NCBI RefSeq assembly: GCF_016889425.1
Contig: NZ_CP069513.1
Span: forward strand, 1,736,001-1,800,000
Source of the DNA: Corynebacterium amycolatum
GTDB taxonomy: Bacteria; Actinomycetota; Actinomycetes; Mycobacteriales; Mycobacteriaceae
Reading direction: 5' to 3'
Length of the DNA stretch: 64,000 nucleotides
The notes under the pieces were generated by a model, which saw only the letters and a program-made list of their open reading frames with translations, searched no databases and had not been told where the DNA came from. The position numbers and the translations under genes are program-made. Every line of letters begins with the position of its first letter. The first letter of the stretch is position 1. Of the stretch, positions 35,068 to 44,401 are shown piece after piece.

Positions 35068-36489
35068 CTACTTGTTCTTATTTGCGCGGTGCTCGCGGCG
35101 GGTGTCGCGAACTTCCAGAGGCAGATCCTGCTCAGCCTTGTCCTTGTTGAGCTCGGCCAGGCGATTGATTGCATTGCGTGCGTACATCTGCTGGCGGGTG
35201 GAAACCATCTGCCAACGGTTGCGGTCCAGAACATTCAGACCCCAGCTGACGCAGGAGACGAGACGGTTGCGGAAGCCCACCAGGAACATCAGGTGGACAG
35301 CCAGCCACAGGACCCAGCCGATGAAGCCGGAGACCTCAACCTTGCCCATCTTCGCCACTGCAGAGAAGCGGGAGACGGTTGCCATGGAGCCCTTGTCGAA
35401 GTACTCGAACGGCTGGCGCTCCGCGACATCGCGGCCGTCTGCCTCGGCAGCAATGTTCTCAGCGACATACTCGCCACCCTGAATAGCAACCTGAGCAACA
35501 CCCGGCAGGTTCTCGCGGTTGGACATGTCGCCCACGACGTAAACGTTCTTGCAGTCACCAGCTGTCATGTCCTCGTTGACAACGACGCGGCCAGCGCGGT
35601 CGGTCTCGGCGCCGGTCTGCTCGGCAATCATCTTACCCAGCGGGGAAGCGGACACGCCGGCGGACCAAATCTTGCAGAACGACGGGATGAACTCCTCGGT
35701 TTCATCCTTCATGTTCTTGTAGGTGACGCCCTCTTCATTGACGTCAGTGACCATCGCGCCCAGCTTGACGATGACACCCATCTTCTCCAAGGACTTCTGA
35801 GCCTTACGGCCCAGACGCTTGCCGAACGGCGGCAGAACCTGCGGTGCGCCGTCGAGCAACACGACACGTGCAGCGTGCGGGTTGTAGCTGCGGTAAGACG
35901 ATGCGAGAGTGCGGTTAGCCAGCTCGGCCAGCTGACCAGCAAGCTCAACGCCGGTCGGGCCAGCACCGACGACCACGAAGGTCAGCAGACGCTCGCGCTC
36001 GGCCGGATCGTCGGTCAGCTCGGCGCGCTCGAATGCGCCAATGATACGAGCGCGAATCTCGAGTGCATCGTCGATGTTCTTCATACCCGGAGCAAACTCG
36101 GCAAAGTGATCATTGCCGAAGTAGGACTGGCCAGCGCCAGCGGCGACCAGGAGGTGGTCGTATTCCCACTTGGAAGTCTGGTGACCCAGTTCGGAAGTCA
36201 CGACCTGCTTTTCGACATCGATGTCGGTGACATCGCCCTTGACAACACGAACGTTCTGAACACCGTCGAAGATGGTGCGAGTAGACGGTGCGATTTCGCC
36301 CGAGGAAAGGATGCCCGTTGCTACCTGGTAGAGCAGCGGCTGGAACAGGTGGTGGTTAGTGCGGTCGATGAGAGTGACGTCGACCTCGGCGTCCTGCAAC
36401 TTCTTCGCCGCGAACAAGCCACCGAAACCCGAACCGATGACGACCACGTGCGGACGTCCGGAGTGCGGGCGGTACGGAGTCTCGGTCAT
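35068..36489 (-). CDS. ndh: Type II NADH:quinone dehydrogenase
   Basis: From the ATG at 36489, preceded by GAGGAG, the product has 473 residues. The FAD-binding motif is VVVIGSGFGGLFAAKKL, followed by VTLIDRTNHHLFQPLLYQVA. The NADH-binding segment is LTFVVVGAGPTGVELAGQLA. VYVVGDMSNRENLPGVAQVA and a C-terminal hydrophobic stretch (IGWVLWLAVHLMFLVGF), which anchors the protein peripherally, complete the pattern. It passes electrons from NADH to menaquinone without pumping protons. The open frame continues 30 codons upstream but without homology. A divergent CFA-like gene starts 187 bp away. Confidence 0.95.
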   Translation of the reverse strand: MTETPYRPHSGRPHVVVIGSGFGGLFAAKKLQDAEVDVTLIDRTNHHLFQPLLYQVATGILSSGEIAPSTRTIFDGVQNVRVVKGDVTDIDVEKQVVTSELGHQTSKWEYDHLLVAAGAGQSYFGNDHFAEFAPGMKNIDDALEIRARIIGAFERAELTDDPAERERLLTFVVVGAGPTGVELAGQLAELANRTLASSYRSYNPHAARVVLLDGAPQVLPPFGKRLGRKAQKSLEKMGVIVKLGAMVTDVNEEGVTYKNMKDETEEFIPSFCKIWSAGVSASPLGKMIAEQTGAETDRAGRVVVNEDMTAGDCKNVYVVGDMSNRENLPGVAQVAIQGGEYVAENIAAEADGRDVAERQPFEYFDKGSMATVSRFSAVAKMGKVEVSGFIGWVLWLAVHLMFLVGFRNRLVSCVSWGLNVLDRNRWQMVSTRQQMYARNAINRLAELNKDKAEQDLPLEVRDTRREHRANKNK

Positions 36490-36675
36490 GTATTTTCTCC
36501 TCACAGACTTTAAAGTTCTCGAAGTTTTGATTCGGCTTTTAGCCGGCAAGCCACAATAGTAATCCTCTCGGTGCGCCACCGCCTATTCTGGGTCCCTGCG
36601 CGGTAGAATTCGAGAGCAAACTCAGTTCGTTATTCGTACCTTTATGCGGCGCGATTGTTAGGAGGTTCGGGCAGG

Positions 36676-38130
36676 GTGAATTCGGCAAGCCGGCAGGCAA
36701 TTGACGCAGAGCGATGGCCTCGGGTTGCGCGTATTCCAGAGGGGCGTTTCTTAGCGAAACGTGCTGACGTAATGGAGCGCTCATTCGAGCGGCTCTGCCA
36801 GAACAACGGCATTGAACTGGTTGAATCCGGCGAGTTTGTCGGGGAGTCCTTCATTACTCGGTCGACGAGTGACGCCGATTTGGCTATCGACGGTGTCGGT
36901 GGCGCCAGTTCCCGCAGTGACAGTGAATCTCCCGATGATTCCGTCACATTGCGTCCAGTCGTTTTCAGCGTCATTGATCCTGTTTTCTATTCTCGACTAG
37001 CTGATTCAGAATGGCTCGGATTGGGGGAGTCCTATCTCGCGGGCGAGTGGTCCAGTGATGACTTGCCAGAGCTTCTCAGCCGACTGCTCAGCGCCGAGTT
37101 TGATATTGCCTCGTCGGGGCCGCTGGCACGTGGTCTGATGAAAGTCGCGCGTTCACGCCCGCGTCTCGATGGGCCAGATATGGCGGGAGAGTTGCCGACC
37201 TCATTGCTGGAGCTTTATTCCGGCGAATTGCTGATGGGTGGTTCTGGCCTGTTCGCCTCCGGAGTGCGAACCTCGTCGCGTGAACAGATTCCCAACTATG
37301 CCCGCGGTGCGGGCAAGGGTGGGGTTCCCTCGCACTGGTCAGTTGACGTGACTTATGTCGATGCCCCAAAATCCGTCGCACGTGCTGATTTTCTGCATGC
37401 CCAGGTGCGCAATATTGAGCACATGCTCGATCTCGCTCGAGTGCGGGCTGGCGACCGTGTAGCCGAATGGCCGTCGGCAGGCGGAGAAATTGCACTTCGA
37501 GCTGCAGAAAGGGGAGCGGGTGCGGAGGTTATTACCGTCTCAGATGACCACACCGACACGGTGCTGGAACGGGTGGAAAAGGCTGGATTGCGCGGCGCGG
37601 TAGATGTAATCCAGATGGATCGCAACATTCCGTCGCCACGCGAATTCGAGTCTGACTTCGAGGCGGTTATCAACGTCGGGCGTCTGGAGACCTTCGGTCG
37701 TGCAGGTGCGCTGCGCTGGCTGAAGAGCGCCGAGCGTCTGCTTGTCGATCGCGGCACTATCGTCGTCCAAATGGTGGTAGCTACGGACAAATTCGACGCG
37801 CTCTCCGAGCGTAGCTTGGACCTCGTACGCGCTTACGTGTGGCCACAGCTGCAACTTTTCACCATGGAAGAGCTGCGCAAGATGGTTGACCGGGAAACCG
37901 GTCTGCGCATCGCGGCGGAGGAATACATTCCTTCGCACTTCGCGACGACCTTGCAGCTCCAGCGCGATTTATTTGCAGCTCATGCGCGTGAAGCCGCTGG
38001 TATCGGCTACGACAGAGTGTTTCGGAGGATGTGGAATTACTACCTGTCGCTGTTTGAAGCGCTCGTGCGTGCAGAGAAAGTCACGCTCGTGCAGGTCGAA
38101 CTCGTGCATGCGCCACGCAGGCCTCACTAG
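36676..38130 (+). CDS. Cyclopropane-fatty-acyl-phospholipid synthase-like protein with degenerate SAM motif
   Basis: A GTG at 36676, ten bases after TTAGGAGG, gives 484 residues. The N-terminal domain matches CFA synthases (GLGESYLAGEWSSDDLPELL). The methyltransferase domain keeps LRWLKSAERLLVDRGTIVVQ, the Glu in NVGRLETFG, and the C-terminal RVFRRMWNYYLSLFEALVRA region. The SAM-binding loop, normally LDIGCGWGG, reads VAEWPSAGGE at residues 262-271, and no His equivalent to the catalytic bicarbonate-site His is seen in QMVVA. It may be inactive, bind SAM differently, or modify another lipid. It is divergent from ndh and followed by a flavoprotein gene. Confidence 0.78.
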   Translation: MNSASRQAIDAERWPRVARIPEGRFLAKRADVMERSFERLCQNNGIELVESGEFVGESFITRSTSDADLAIDGVGGASSRSDSESPDDSVTLRPVVFSVIDPVFYSRLADSEWLGLGESYLAGEWSSDDLPELLSRLLSAEFDIASSGPLARGLMKVARSRPRLDGPDMAGELPTSLLELYSGELLMGGSGLFASGVRTSSREQIPNYARGAGKGGVPSHWSVDVTYVDAPKSVARADFLHAQVRNIEHMLDLARVRAGDRVAEWPSAGGEIALRAAERGAGAEVITVSDDHTDTVLERVEKAGLRGAVDVIQMDRNIPSPREFESDFEAVINVGRLETFGRAGALRWLKSAERLLVDRGTIVVQMVVATDKFDALSERSLDLVRAYVWPQLQLFTMEELRKMVDRETGLRIAAEEYIPSHFATTLQLQRDLFAAHAREAAGIGYDRVFRRMWNYYLSLFEALVRAEKVTLVQVELVHAPRRPH

Positions 38131-38247
38131 CAGCGGGCAGCTCCGGACGCGCTGGAAATTCGCTAGATAAATAGAGCCTGCAAAAATAAATCACGTTTTT
38201 AGGCAAAACCACCTCAAAGGCGGTGTTTAGGGTCTAAAAACGAAACT

Positions 38248-39975
38248 ATGAACGCACAGAGCACCACACGTACTGCAGACATTGTTGTCGTCGGCGCCGG
38301 ACTTGCCGGATTGGTCGCGACGTATGAGGCCACGCAGGCAGGTAAGAAGGTCATCCTTGTCGATCAGGAGAATGCCAACAACCTTGGCGGACAGGCTTTC
38401 TGGTCGTTGGGAGGAATCTTTCTCGTCGACTCGCCAGAGCAGCGCCGCCTAGGAGTCAAGGACAACCGCGAGCTCGCTGAAGCTGACTGGTTCAACTCCG
38501 CGCAGTTCGACCGCGAGGAAGACAACTGGGGGCGCAAGTGGGCCAAGGCCTACCTGAACTTCGCGGCGGGGGAGAAGCGCGACTACCTCCGCAATCTCGG
38601 CGTGAAGTTCCTGCCTGTCGTCGGGTGGGCTGAGCGCGGTGAAGGGCGTGCCGACGGTCACGGTAACTCGGTACCCCGATTCCACTTGACCTGGGGCACA
38701 GGCCCCGAGATTGTCCGCGTTTTCGCAGAGCCGGTCGCTGAAGCTGCGAAGAAGGGGCTGGTGGAATACTGCCATCGCCACCGCGTTGATGAGGTGATTG
38801 TAGAAGATGGCCGCGCCGTCGGCGTGCGTGGCAAGATTCTGGTTCCCTGTGAATCTTTAGAGCGAGGAGTGGCGTCGTCACGCGAGGAAACAGGGGAAGA
38901 CTTTGAGATCCACGGGTCGGCCGTGTGCATTGCGACGGGCGGTGTCGGTGGCAACCTGGAAGCCGTGCGTAAGTGCTGGCCGACCGAGCGCCTGGGCGAG
39001 ATGCCGAAGGACATGGTTTGCGGTGTGCCAGAGCATGTTGACGGCCGTGGCATTGAGATTGCAGAGCAAGCCGGCGCAAACCTCGTCAACCGTGACCGCA
39101 TGTGGCATTACACCGAGGGCATGAAGAACTGGAATCCGGTGTGGCCGAACCACGGTATCCGTATCATCCCGGGACCGTCGGCCATGTGGTTCGACGCAGA
39201 GGGAAACCGCCTGCCTGCGCCGTATATTCCGGGCGCGGATACTGTCGGCACGATGAAGCACATTCTGGCTACCGGACATTCCTACTCCTGGTTTGTGCTG
39301 AATAAGAACATCGTGGCCAAGGAGTTTATCTTCTCTGGCTCAGAACAAAATCCGGATCTGACGGACAAGGAGATTAAGAAGCTGATTGGCAAGGTGACCT
39401 CTGGTGTCGCCGCGCCCATTCAGGCGTTTATGGATAACGGCGAAGACTGGGTGGTTGCCGACGATTTGCCGAAGCTGGTCGAGGGGATGAACGAGATCGT
39501 GGAAGCGAGCTCGGGCGGAGAGTCTGGTTCGGGCAGCGAGTCCGGAGCTGCAGCGCCGAAGATTGACTTGGAGAAGCTTGAGGAGCAGATCCGTCAGCGC
39601 GACATGCAGACCGGCAATCCCTTCTCCAAGGACTACCAGGTCAATTACGTCAACGTGGCCCGGAACTTCCTCGGGGACAAAATCATCCGCTCTGTGCCGC
39701 CATCACCGATTTTGGATCCGAAGAACGGCCCGCTGATTGCTATTCGTCTGCGCATGCTGACCCGCAAAACGCTCGGCGGCATTGAGACGACCCTCGACGG
39801 TCAGTGCTTGCACCCCGACGGAACTCCCTTTGAGGGGCTCTACGCCGCAGGCGAGGCCTCTGGTTTCGGTGGCGGCGGCGTCCACGGCAACAACGCACTG
39901 GAAGGCACATTCCTGGGCGGCTGTATTTTCAGTGGCCGTCAGGCAGGCCGCGCGATGGCGGAAGTGGTTAAGTAG
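38248..39975 (+). CDS. FAD-binding dehydrogenase (KstD/fumarate-reductase-like flavoprotein)
   Basis: This 575-residue protein begins with the dinucleotide-binding motif DIVVVGAGLAGLVATYEATQ and VILVDQENANNLGGQAFWSL. It contains a substrate-cap segment rich in charged residues and ends with ETTLDGQCLHPDGTPFEGLY, AAGEASGFGGGGVHGNNALE and GTFLGGCIFSGRQAGR, the FAD-closing motif of the FAD_binding_2 family. Members include 3-ketosteroid dehydrogenases and fumarate-reductase-like enzymes; the substrate cannot be inferred. A Gly/Ser-rich insertion lies near residues 425-435. It stands alone between the CFA-like gene and a convergent Lrp-type gene. Confidence 0.85.
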   Translation: MNAQSTTRTADIVVVGAGLAGLVATYEATQAGKKVILVDQENANNLGGQAFWSLGGIFLVDSPEQRRLGVKDNRELAEADWFNSAQFDREEDNWGRKWAKAYLNFAAGEKRDYLRNLGVKFLPVVGWAERGEGRADGHGNSVPRFHLTWGTGPEIVRVFAEPVAEAAKKGLVEYCHRHRVDEVIVEDGRAVGVRGKILVPCESLERGVASSREETGEDFEIHGSAVCIATGGVGGNLEAVRKCWPTERLGEMPKDMVCGVPEHVDGRGIEIAEQAGANLVNRDRMWHYTEGMKNWNPVWPNHGIRIIPGPSAMWFDAEGNRLPAPYIPGADTVGTMKHILATGHSYSWFVLNKNIVAKEFIFSGSEQNPDLTDKEIKKLIGKVTSGVAAPIQAFMDNGEDWVVADDLPKLVEGMNEIVEASSGGESGSGSESGAAAPKIDLEKLEEQIRQRDMQTGNPFSKDYQVNYVNVARNFLGDKIIRSVPPSPILDPKNGPLIAIRLRMLTRKTLGGIETTLDGQCLHPDGTPFEGLYAAGEASGFGGGGVHGNNALEGTFLGGCIFSGRQAGRAMAEVVK

Positions 39976-40014
39976 CTACCGCATACCGGCACGGTTCGGT
40001 GGAAGAATCCGCGA

Positions 40015-40299
40015 CTACTCCAGCCCGATGGAGAATGCACTTTCCAGATCGTGCTGAGAGTAGGTGCGGAAAGCCAGCTGAGTCTGAGTGCGAATGACGC
40101 CGTCGACCTTGCTGATGAGGTTTGGAATGATTTCCGCCAAATCATCGTGGTTAGTTGCGCGCACCACGACGACCAGGTCCCAGTCGCCAGTAACGGAGTA
40201 GACCTCAGTCACGCCGTCGATCTCGACGATGGTCTCGGCGGCCTCCGGAATCTTGTCAGCTTCGACATCGATGGACACAATTGCGGTAATCAAACTCAT
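40015..40299 (-). CDS. Stand-alone Lrp/AsnC ligand-binding (RAM) domain protein
   Basis: The 94-residue product from ATG 40299 (GAGGAAAGG upstream) is only the RAM domain of Lrp/AsnC regulators: MSLITAIVSIDVEADKIPEA, VTEVYSVTGDWDLVVVVRAT and IRTQTQLAFRTYSQHDLESA. The helix-turn-helix domain is missing, as in known stand-alone RAM proteins that bind amino acids and may form mixed oligomers with full-length Lrp proteins. The frame continues upstream but without homology. It is divergent from tpx by 174 bp; a GTTTAAAC palindrome lies near 40318. Confidence 0.85.
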   Translation of the reverse strand: MSLITAIVSIDVEADKIPEAAETIVEIDGVTEVYSVTGDWDLVVVVRATNHDDLAEIIPNLISKVDGVIRTQTQLAFRTYSQHDLESAFSIGLE

Positions 40300-40473
40300 G
40301 GCTGCCTTTCCTCGGAGTTTAAACGTTGGGCCCGCTGAGTAGCGTGGCCCGGACCGCAAGATACGCAAGATTACTCAAGATACTGCGGCCCGGAATTTCA
40401 TTTCTGTCACGATTCTACTGATTTCCAGGAAACAGCCTGGAGGATCCTGACGAAAGGCGGTAAAAAGGGCGCT

Positions 40474-40971
40474 ATGACACAAACCGCATTTCAGTCCAAC
40501 CCAGTCCAGCTTTCCGGCGACCTGCCCCAGGTGGGCAACAAGGCTCCGGAGTTTACCCTCACCGGTGGCGATCTCGGGGAGGTCACCAAGGAGACCTTCG
40601 CTGGTAAGAAGGTCGTCTACAACATCTTCCCGTCTGTAGACACCGGTGTTTGTGCAGCTTCGGTGCGTCACTTCAACGAGGACGCTGCTGGGCTGGACAA
40701 CACCGTCGTGGTTAATGTTTCGCGTGACCTGCCGTTCGCTCTCGGCCGCTTCTGCGCTGCAGAAGGCCTGGACAACGTTGAGGTTGCCTCGGATTTCCGC
40801 CACGGTTTCGGCGAAGCCTTCGGTGTTGTCCAGCAGGATGGCCCGCTCGCAGGTCTGCTTGCTCGTGCCGTAGTCATCACTGACGAAGAGGGCAAGGTTA
40901 TTTACAACCAGCTGGTCGATGAGATCACCACGGAGCCGGACTACGACTCCGCGCTGGCTGCGCTGAAGTAA
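40474..40971 (+). CDS. tpx: Thiol peroxidase (Tpx, 2-Cys peroxiredoxin)
   Basis: The 165-residue peroxiredoxin has peroxidatic Cys60 in [15 protein letters not shown] and resolving Cys94 in GRFCAAEG, at the spacing of atypical 2-Cys Tpx enzymes. The helper Arg appears in [10 protein letters not shown]. It reduces hydrogen peroxide and organic hydroperoxides using thioredoxin or mycoredoxin. AAAGGCGG and AAGGGC lie before the ATG. The gene converges with the CNNM pair downstream. Confidence 0.96.
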   Translation: MTQTAFQSNPVQLSGDLPQVGNKAPEFTLTGGDLGEVTKETFAGKKVVYNIFPSVDTGVCAASVRHFNEDAAGLDNTVVVNVSRDLPFALGRFCAAEGLDNVEVASDFRHGFGEAFGVVQQDGPLAGLLARAVVITDEEGKVIYNQLVDEITTEPDYDSALAALK

Positions 40972-41035
40972 TTAGCTAACTAGCTCGCAGCAGCAAGTAA
41001 CCAGCTGGAATCGACGGGGCTCGTCGGCGGTCTCG

Positions 41036-42073
41036 CTAGGCTGTTGCCTGGCGCACTTCGCCGACGAGCTCTTCTAGTACGTCCTCCAGTGCAACGATTC
41101 CGTTGACAGAGTTCTTCGAAGTACTATTTCGCTCTGTCACCAAGGCGAAGTGAGCTTGCTCGCGCTGCATAAGCCGCATGACCGATTGGAGCTTGGCGTT
41201 CGGGCTGACGGTTGCGAAGGTGCGAATCAGATTCCGCGGGAAGGTCTGGTCGCGGTGACCGTCGTCAAGCGAAAGCAAATCCTTGACGTGAATGTAGCCG
41301 ATGAAGCTGCCGTCGGTATCAGTGATGGGGAAGCGGGAAAATCGCGTGCGTGCGCTGAGCTCTTCGATGTCGGCGACAGTGGTGTCGGGGTCAATGGTGA
41401 CGAGGGTGTCGAGTTCCATAGTGACGTCCGCGGCGGTGAGATGCTCGAAGCCGAGAGCTTTGTGAAGGAGTGCGAGCTCGTCATCGTCGAGAAGCCCCTG
41501 ACGCCCGGACTCGGCGACGAAATCCTGCACCTGACTAGCGGTGAAGGAGGAATCGACCTCGTCCTTCGGAGTGGCGCGAAGAACCTTACGAACCACGATG
41601 TTCGAGGTCGTATTCATCGCCCAGATAACCGGGTTGAGTAGCCGCACAATCACATACAGCGGAATAGCCACGAACTTCGCTGTCGGGCTGGGGGCCGCAA
41701 TAGCGATGTTCTTCGGCACCATTTCGCCGACAACCATGTGTAAGAAAGTGACGATCAGCAGCGCCAACACCAGCGCAACCACGTGGGCGGTGCCCGCGGG
41801 GAGTCCAAGTGCTGTCATGTAGGGCTCGAAGAAGTGTGCAATTGCAGGCTCACCGACGGCACCGATGAGCAGGGAACAGGCGGTAATGCCAAGCTGTGTT
41901 GCCGCCAGGGAGGCTGACACGTTTTCGATACCGCGCAGCGCGTACTTTGCGCTGGTAGAGCCGCTGACGGCATCCGGTTCAATTTGGTCGCGGCGAGCCG
42001 AGACCATCGCAAATTCAGTAGCGACAAACCAGGCATTGAGGGCTAACAGCAAAATAAGAGTAAGTAGTGGCAT
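41036..42073 (-). CDS. CNNM/CBS-domain membrane protein, short form (pair 2)
   Basis: This 345-residue protein has a CNNM transmembrane domain (PLLTLILLLALNAWFVATEF, ATQLGITACSLLIGAVGEP, HMVVGEMVPKNIAIA) and a CBS pair (MELDTLVTIDPDTTVADIEE, RFSRFPITDTDGSFIGYI). It ends soon after ALEDVLEELVGEVRQATA, so the CorC/HlyC domain is absent, as in the short partner of pair 1. It starts three bases after the long partner ends. The likely substrate is Mg2+ or another divalent cation; a hetero-oligomer with its neighbour is inferred. Confidence 0.88.
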   Translation of the reverse strand: MPLLTLILLLALNAWFVATEFAMVSARRDQIEPDAVSGSTSAKYALRGIENVSASLAATQLGITACSLLIGAVGEPAIAHFFEPYMTALGLPAGTAHVVALVLALLIVTFLHMVVGEMVPKNIAIAAPSPTAKFVAIPLYVIVRLLNPVIWAMNTTSNIVVRKVLRATPKDEVDSSFTASQVQDFVAESGRQGLLDDDELALLHKALGFEHLTAADVTMELDTLVTIDPDTTVADIEELSARTRFSRFPITDTDGSFIGYIHVKDLLSLDDGHRDQTFPRNLIRTFATVSPNAKLQSVMRLMQREQAHFALVTERNSTSKNSVNGIVALEDVLEELVGEVRQATA

Positions 42074-42076
42074 GTT

Positions 42077-43513
42077 TTAGCCCTCCTGTTCGCTGTTGTG
42101 CTCGACGTGGTTGTGACTGGTGCCTTGCTGATCGGCGCCTTCATCCCTGTGTGCGACCTTGTTGCCGACGCGGTCCACCTGGACACGAATACGGCCAACG
42201 CGGTGACGCGCCATGCGCTCTACTCGGAAGGCGACTTCAGCGGTGGTAGGCAAGTTTTCCTGATCGAGGTTTTCGTGGTCGGTGGCTTCGACCGTGACAG
42301 TGTCGCCGAAACGCGGCATGCGATCTAAGCGCTCGGTAATAAATCCGCCAATCGTGTCGGATTCGTCGCCCTCCGGCAAAACCAGATTCAGAATCTCTCC
42401 CAGCTCATCCGGGCGCATGAGACCGGAAACAATCACCGTATTGGGGCTAATCCGGCTGTAGAGCAACGAACGATCGTCCTGTTCGTCATCGATTTCACCG
42501 ACGATTTCCTCAACGAGGTCCTCCAGAGTCACGATGCCGTCCGTGCCACCGTACTCATCGACGACAACCGCGAACTGGTATGCATCCTCACGCAATTGAC
42601 GCATCAGCGGATCAAGTGTGGTCGAATCGTTCACCACGAGTACATCTTTGGCCAGGCTCGCAGCTGACGTCGTCAAGCGTTGTGCGTGTGGCACGCTGAG
42701 CAGGTCTGTGTAGTGCACCACGCCGCGAATGTCGTCGACACTATTGCCAACGACGGGGAAGCGTGCATGTCCAGAATCTGCGACGACCGTCAGCATCTCT
42801 GCGACGCTTTGATCTTCGATAAAGATAATCTGCGTGCGTGGCGTCATCACATCAGCCGCCGTGCGCTCGCCGAACTCAATCGATCGCGCCACCAACTCGG
42901 CGGTCTGCGGGTTAATCTTTCCTTCATCGCTAGAGTGCGTGACGACGGCACGGAGTTCCTCCGCGGTTCTGGCACTGGCAACCTCTTCCTCAGGGGAGAA
43001 GCCGAGCCGTTTTAGTACCCAATTAGCCGCGCTGTTGAGCAGCCAGACCAGCCAGCCGAATGCGAACATGAAGGCATTCTGCGGCCTGACCACGAGGTTT
43101 GCGACTTTCGTGGGCTCGGCGATGGCCCAGTTTTTGGGAACGAGTTCGCCAAAGACCATTTGAGTGAAGGTTGCGATAATGAAAGCGCCCGTAGTGCTGA
43201 TTGCAGTGACGGTGGCGGGAGAGACGCTAGTGCCACCAAAAGCGGCTTCGAGGAGCACGCCGAGGGAAGGTCCGGTAAGGAAACCAGCGACGAGGCTGGT
43301 GACCGTAATTCCCAGCTGTGCGCCGGAGAGGTTAGTAGAGGTGCGTGATAGAGCACGGTCTACTAAATATGCGGACTTTGAGCCGGAGTCTGCGGCCTTC
43401 TTGACGTCGTTTCTGTTAACCGTGAGGTAGGAAAACTCGACAGCAACGAAAACTGCGTTGGCGAAAACGAGGAAAAGAAAAGCTGCGAATACAATGAGCG
43501 CGGATACAATCAC
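42077..43513 (-). CDS. CNNM/CBS-domain membrane protein, long form with CorC/HlyC domain (pair 2)
   Basis: This 478-residue protein starts with GTG at 43513. The CNNM domain includes [38 protein letters not shown] and [14 protein letters not shown]. The CBS pair includes [20 protein letters not shown] and [39 protein letters not shown] precedes a complete CorC/HlyC domain ([19 protein letters not shown]). The tail is His/Glu-rich. It resembles the long form of pair 1 in domain order and in being followed directly by a short form. Its start overlaps a putative small Ser/Asp-rich reading frame by four bases. Confidence 0.9.
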   Translation of the reverse strand: MIVSALIVFAAFLFLVFANAVFVAVEFSYLTVNRNDVKKAADSGSKSAYLVDRALSRTSTNLSGAQLGITVTSLVAGFLTGPSLGVLLEAAFGGTSVSPATVTAISTTGAFIIATFTQMVFGELVPKNWAIAEPTKVANLVVRPQNAFMFAFGWLVWLLNSAANWVLKRLGFSPEEEVASARTAEELRAVVTHSSDEGKINPQTAELVARSIEFGERTAADVMTPRTQIIFIEDQSVAEMLTVVADSGHARFPVVGNSVDDIRGVVHYTDLLSVPHAQRLTTSAASLAKDVLVVNDSTTLDPLMRQLREDAYQFAVVVDEYGGTDGIVTLEDLVEEIVGEIDDEQDDRSLLYSRISPNTVIVSGLMRPDELGEILNLVLPEGDESDTIGGFITERLDRMPRFGDTVTVEATDHENLDQENLPTTAEVAFRVERMARHRVGRIRVQVDRVGNKVAHRDEGADQQGTSHNHVEHNSEQEG

Positions 43514-43707
43514 GCGGCATCACCTGGAGTGTTTGCTGCGTTCGCTGAGGATGTTGCGGTTGCTACGGTTATTGCGCTTACTGCGGCTACAGAGAGCCCG
43601 TTTACCTTGGCTCGAGGCTCAGGGTCGTCGGACGAGTCAGCTCTATCTGACGTGTCTGACGTATCGGGTCTGTCGGAGCTACTGGATGTGTCTGAGAAAT
43701 CAGGCAT
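43510..43707 (-). CDS. Putative small Ser/Asp-rich protein overlapping a CNNM gene
   Basis: A 65-codon frame from ATG 43707 ends in GTGA, sharing four bases with the CNNM start, which is the geometry of translational coupling. The first half is low-complexity (DTSSSSDRPDTSDTSDRADS), from a simple repeat of TCTGACGTATCGG-type units; the second half is Ala/Thr-rich. No Shine-Dalgarno sequence precedes the ATG and no family is recognised. It could be a leader peptide or simply an open frame in repetitive DNA. Confidence 0.3.
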   Translation of the reverse strand: MPDFSDTSSSSDRPDTSDTSDRADSSDDPEPRAKVNGLSVAAVSAITVATATSSANAANTPGDAA

Positions 43708-43713
43708 GAGGGA

Positions 43714-44000
43714 ATTTTACTAAAAATTCCTGAATAGCCGTGTAGCGAAAATCAATTCTTTGCTGAGTGGGCATGGCGGTGCGGGTTGGCGGGACAGTCT
43801 GACTGACTGGCTGGCTGGTTAGGCCTGACGACAATGGCGCATCGGCGGTAATGGGGAGAGTAAGCCCCTAAGGCCAAAATGTCATAATGTATATTATCGG
43901 ACAAATATTGACAGTGGTTAGGTCTGGAGGTTTCTGAATTTCTAGGGCTGCCACGTTTTCCGCCCCGTTCTACCTTGGCGCTTGATCCATGCTGTCGGGC
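43714..44000. other. Intergenic region with AT-rich inverted repeat
   Basis: About 290 bp with no supported gene. ATAAT-GTAT-ATTAT near 43882-43897 is an AT-rich imperfect palindrome, and ATTGACA occurs near 43906. The region upstream of the pair 2 CNNM operon probably carries its promoter on the minus strand. Confidence 0.4.
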
Positions 44001-44219
44001 TTATTGTTCATTGGTCTTGGTGTCTGCTACAAGCTCATCCGCGTTGCGGACGGCAATCTCTTCCCGCAGTCGCTTGTTCTGCCACAGCGTCATGCCAATC
44101 AGAAATATGCCAACAGCCACGAGCCACCACACGCCCTTGTAGGCCACGAATGCAATGAAGATAATCAGTAGCACCATTCGCACCTTTCGTGCGAGCAACA
44201 TTGCTTCGTAGGTGTTCAT
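44001..44219 (-). CDS. Small membrane protein
   Basis: The 72-residue protein has two hydrophobic stretches in close succession (residues about 15-28, MVLLIIFIAFVAYK, and 30-44, VWWLVAVGIFLIGMTL) and a charged C-terminal tail (NKRLREEIAVRNADELVADT). GGGAG lies about ten bases before the ATG. No family is recognised. It is transcribed in the same direction as the YceI gene upstream and the CNNM pair downstream, but is separated from both by more than 180 bp. Confidence 0.65.
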   Translation of the reverse strand: MNTYEAMLLARKVRMVLLIIFIAFVAYKGVWWLVAVGIFLIGMTLWQNKRLREEIAVRNADELVADTKTNEQ

Positions 44220-44401
44220 ATCGTTGTGGCTCCCAACTGGCCTATCAAAATTGTTTTTGGCGGGACCTCTGCGGTGTGTGGACTAAATGGATTTATTACG
44301 TCACAGTGACGAAACGGGGCATATTTTTGCTGGCTAGAAGCCTCTTTTAGATTCGTTCTCGTGCGATCCATCTTTAGATGGCCGTGCCTGCTAGCCGAAA
44401 C

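Noticed and set aside
35089..36513. 474-codon open frame antisense to ndh
   Set aside because: Composition is typical of a shadow frame and ndh motifs are complete on the minus strand.
38203..38228. Terminator before the flavoprotein gene
   Set aside because: The possible stem (AAACCACC with GGTGTTT) needs a bulge and lacks a T-run of convincing length.
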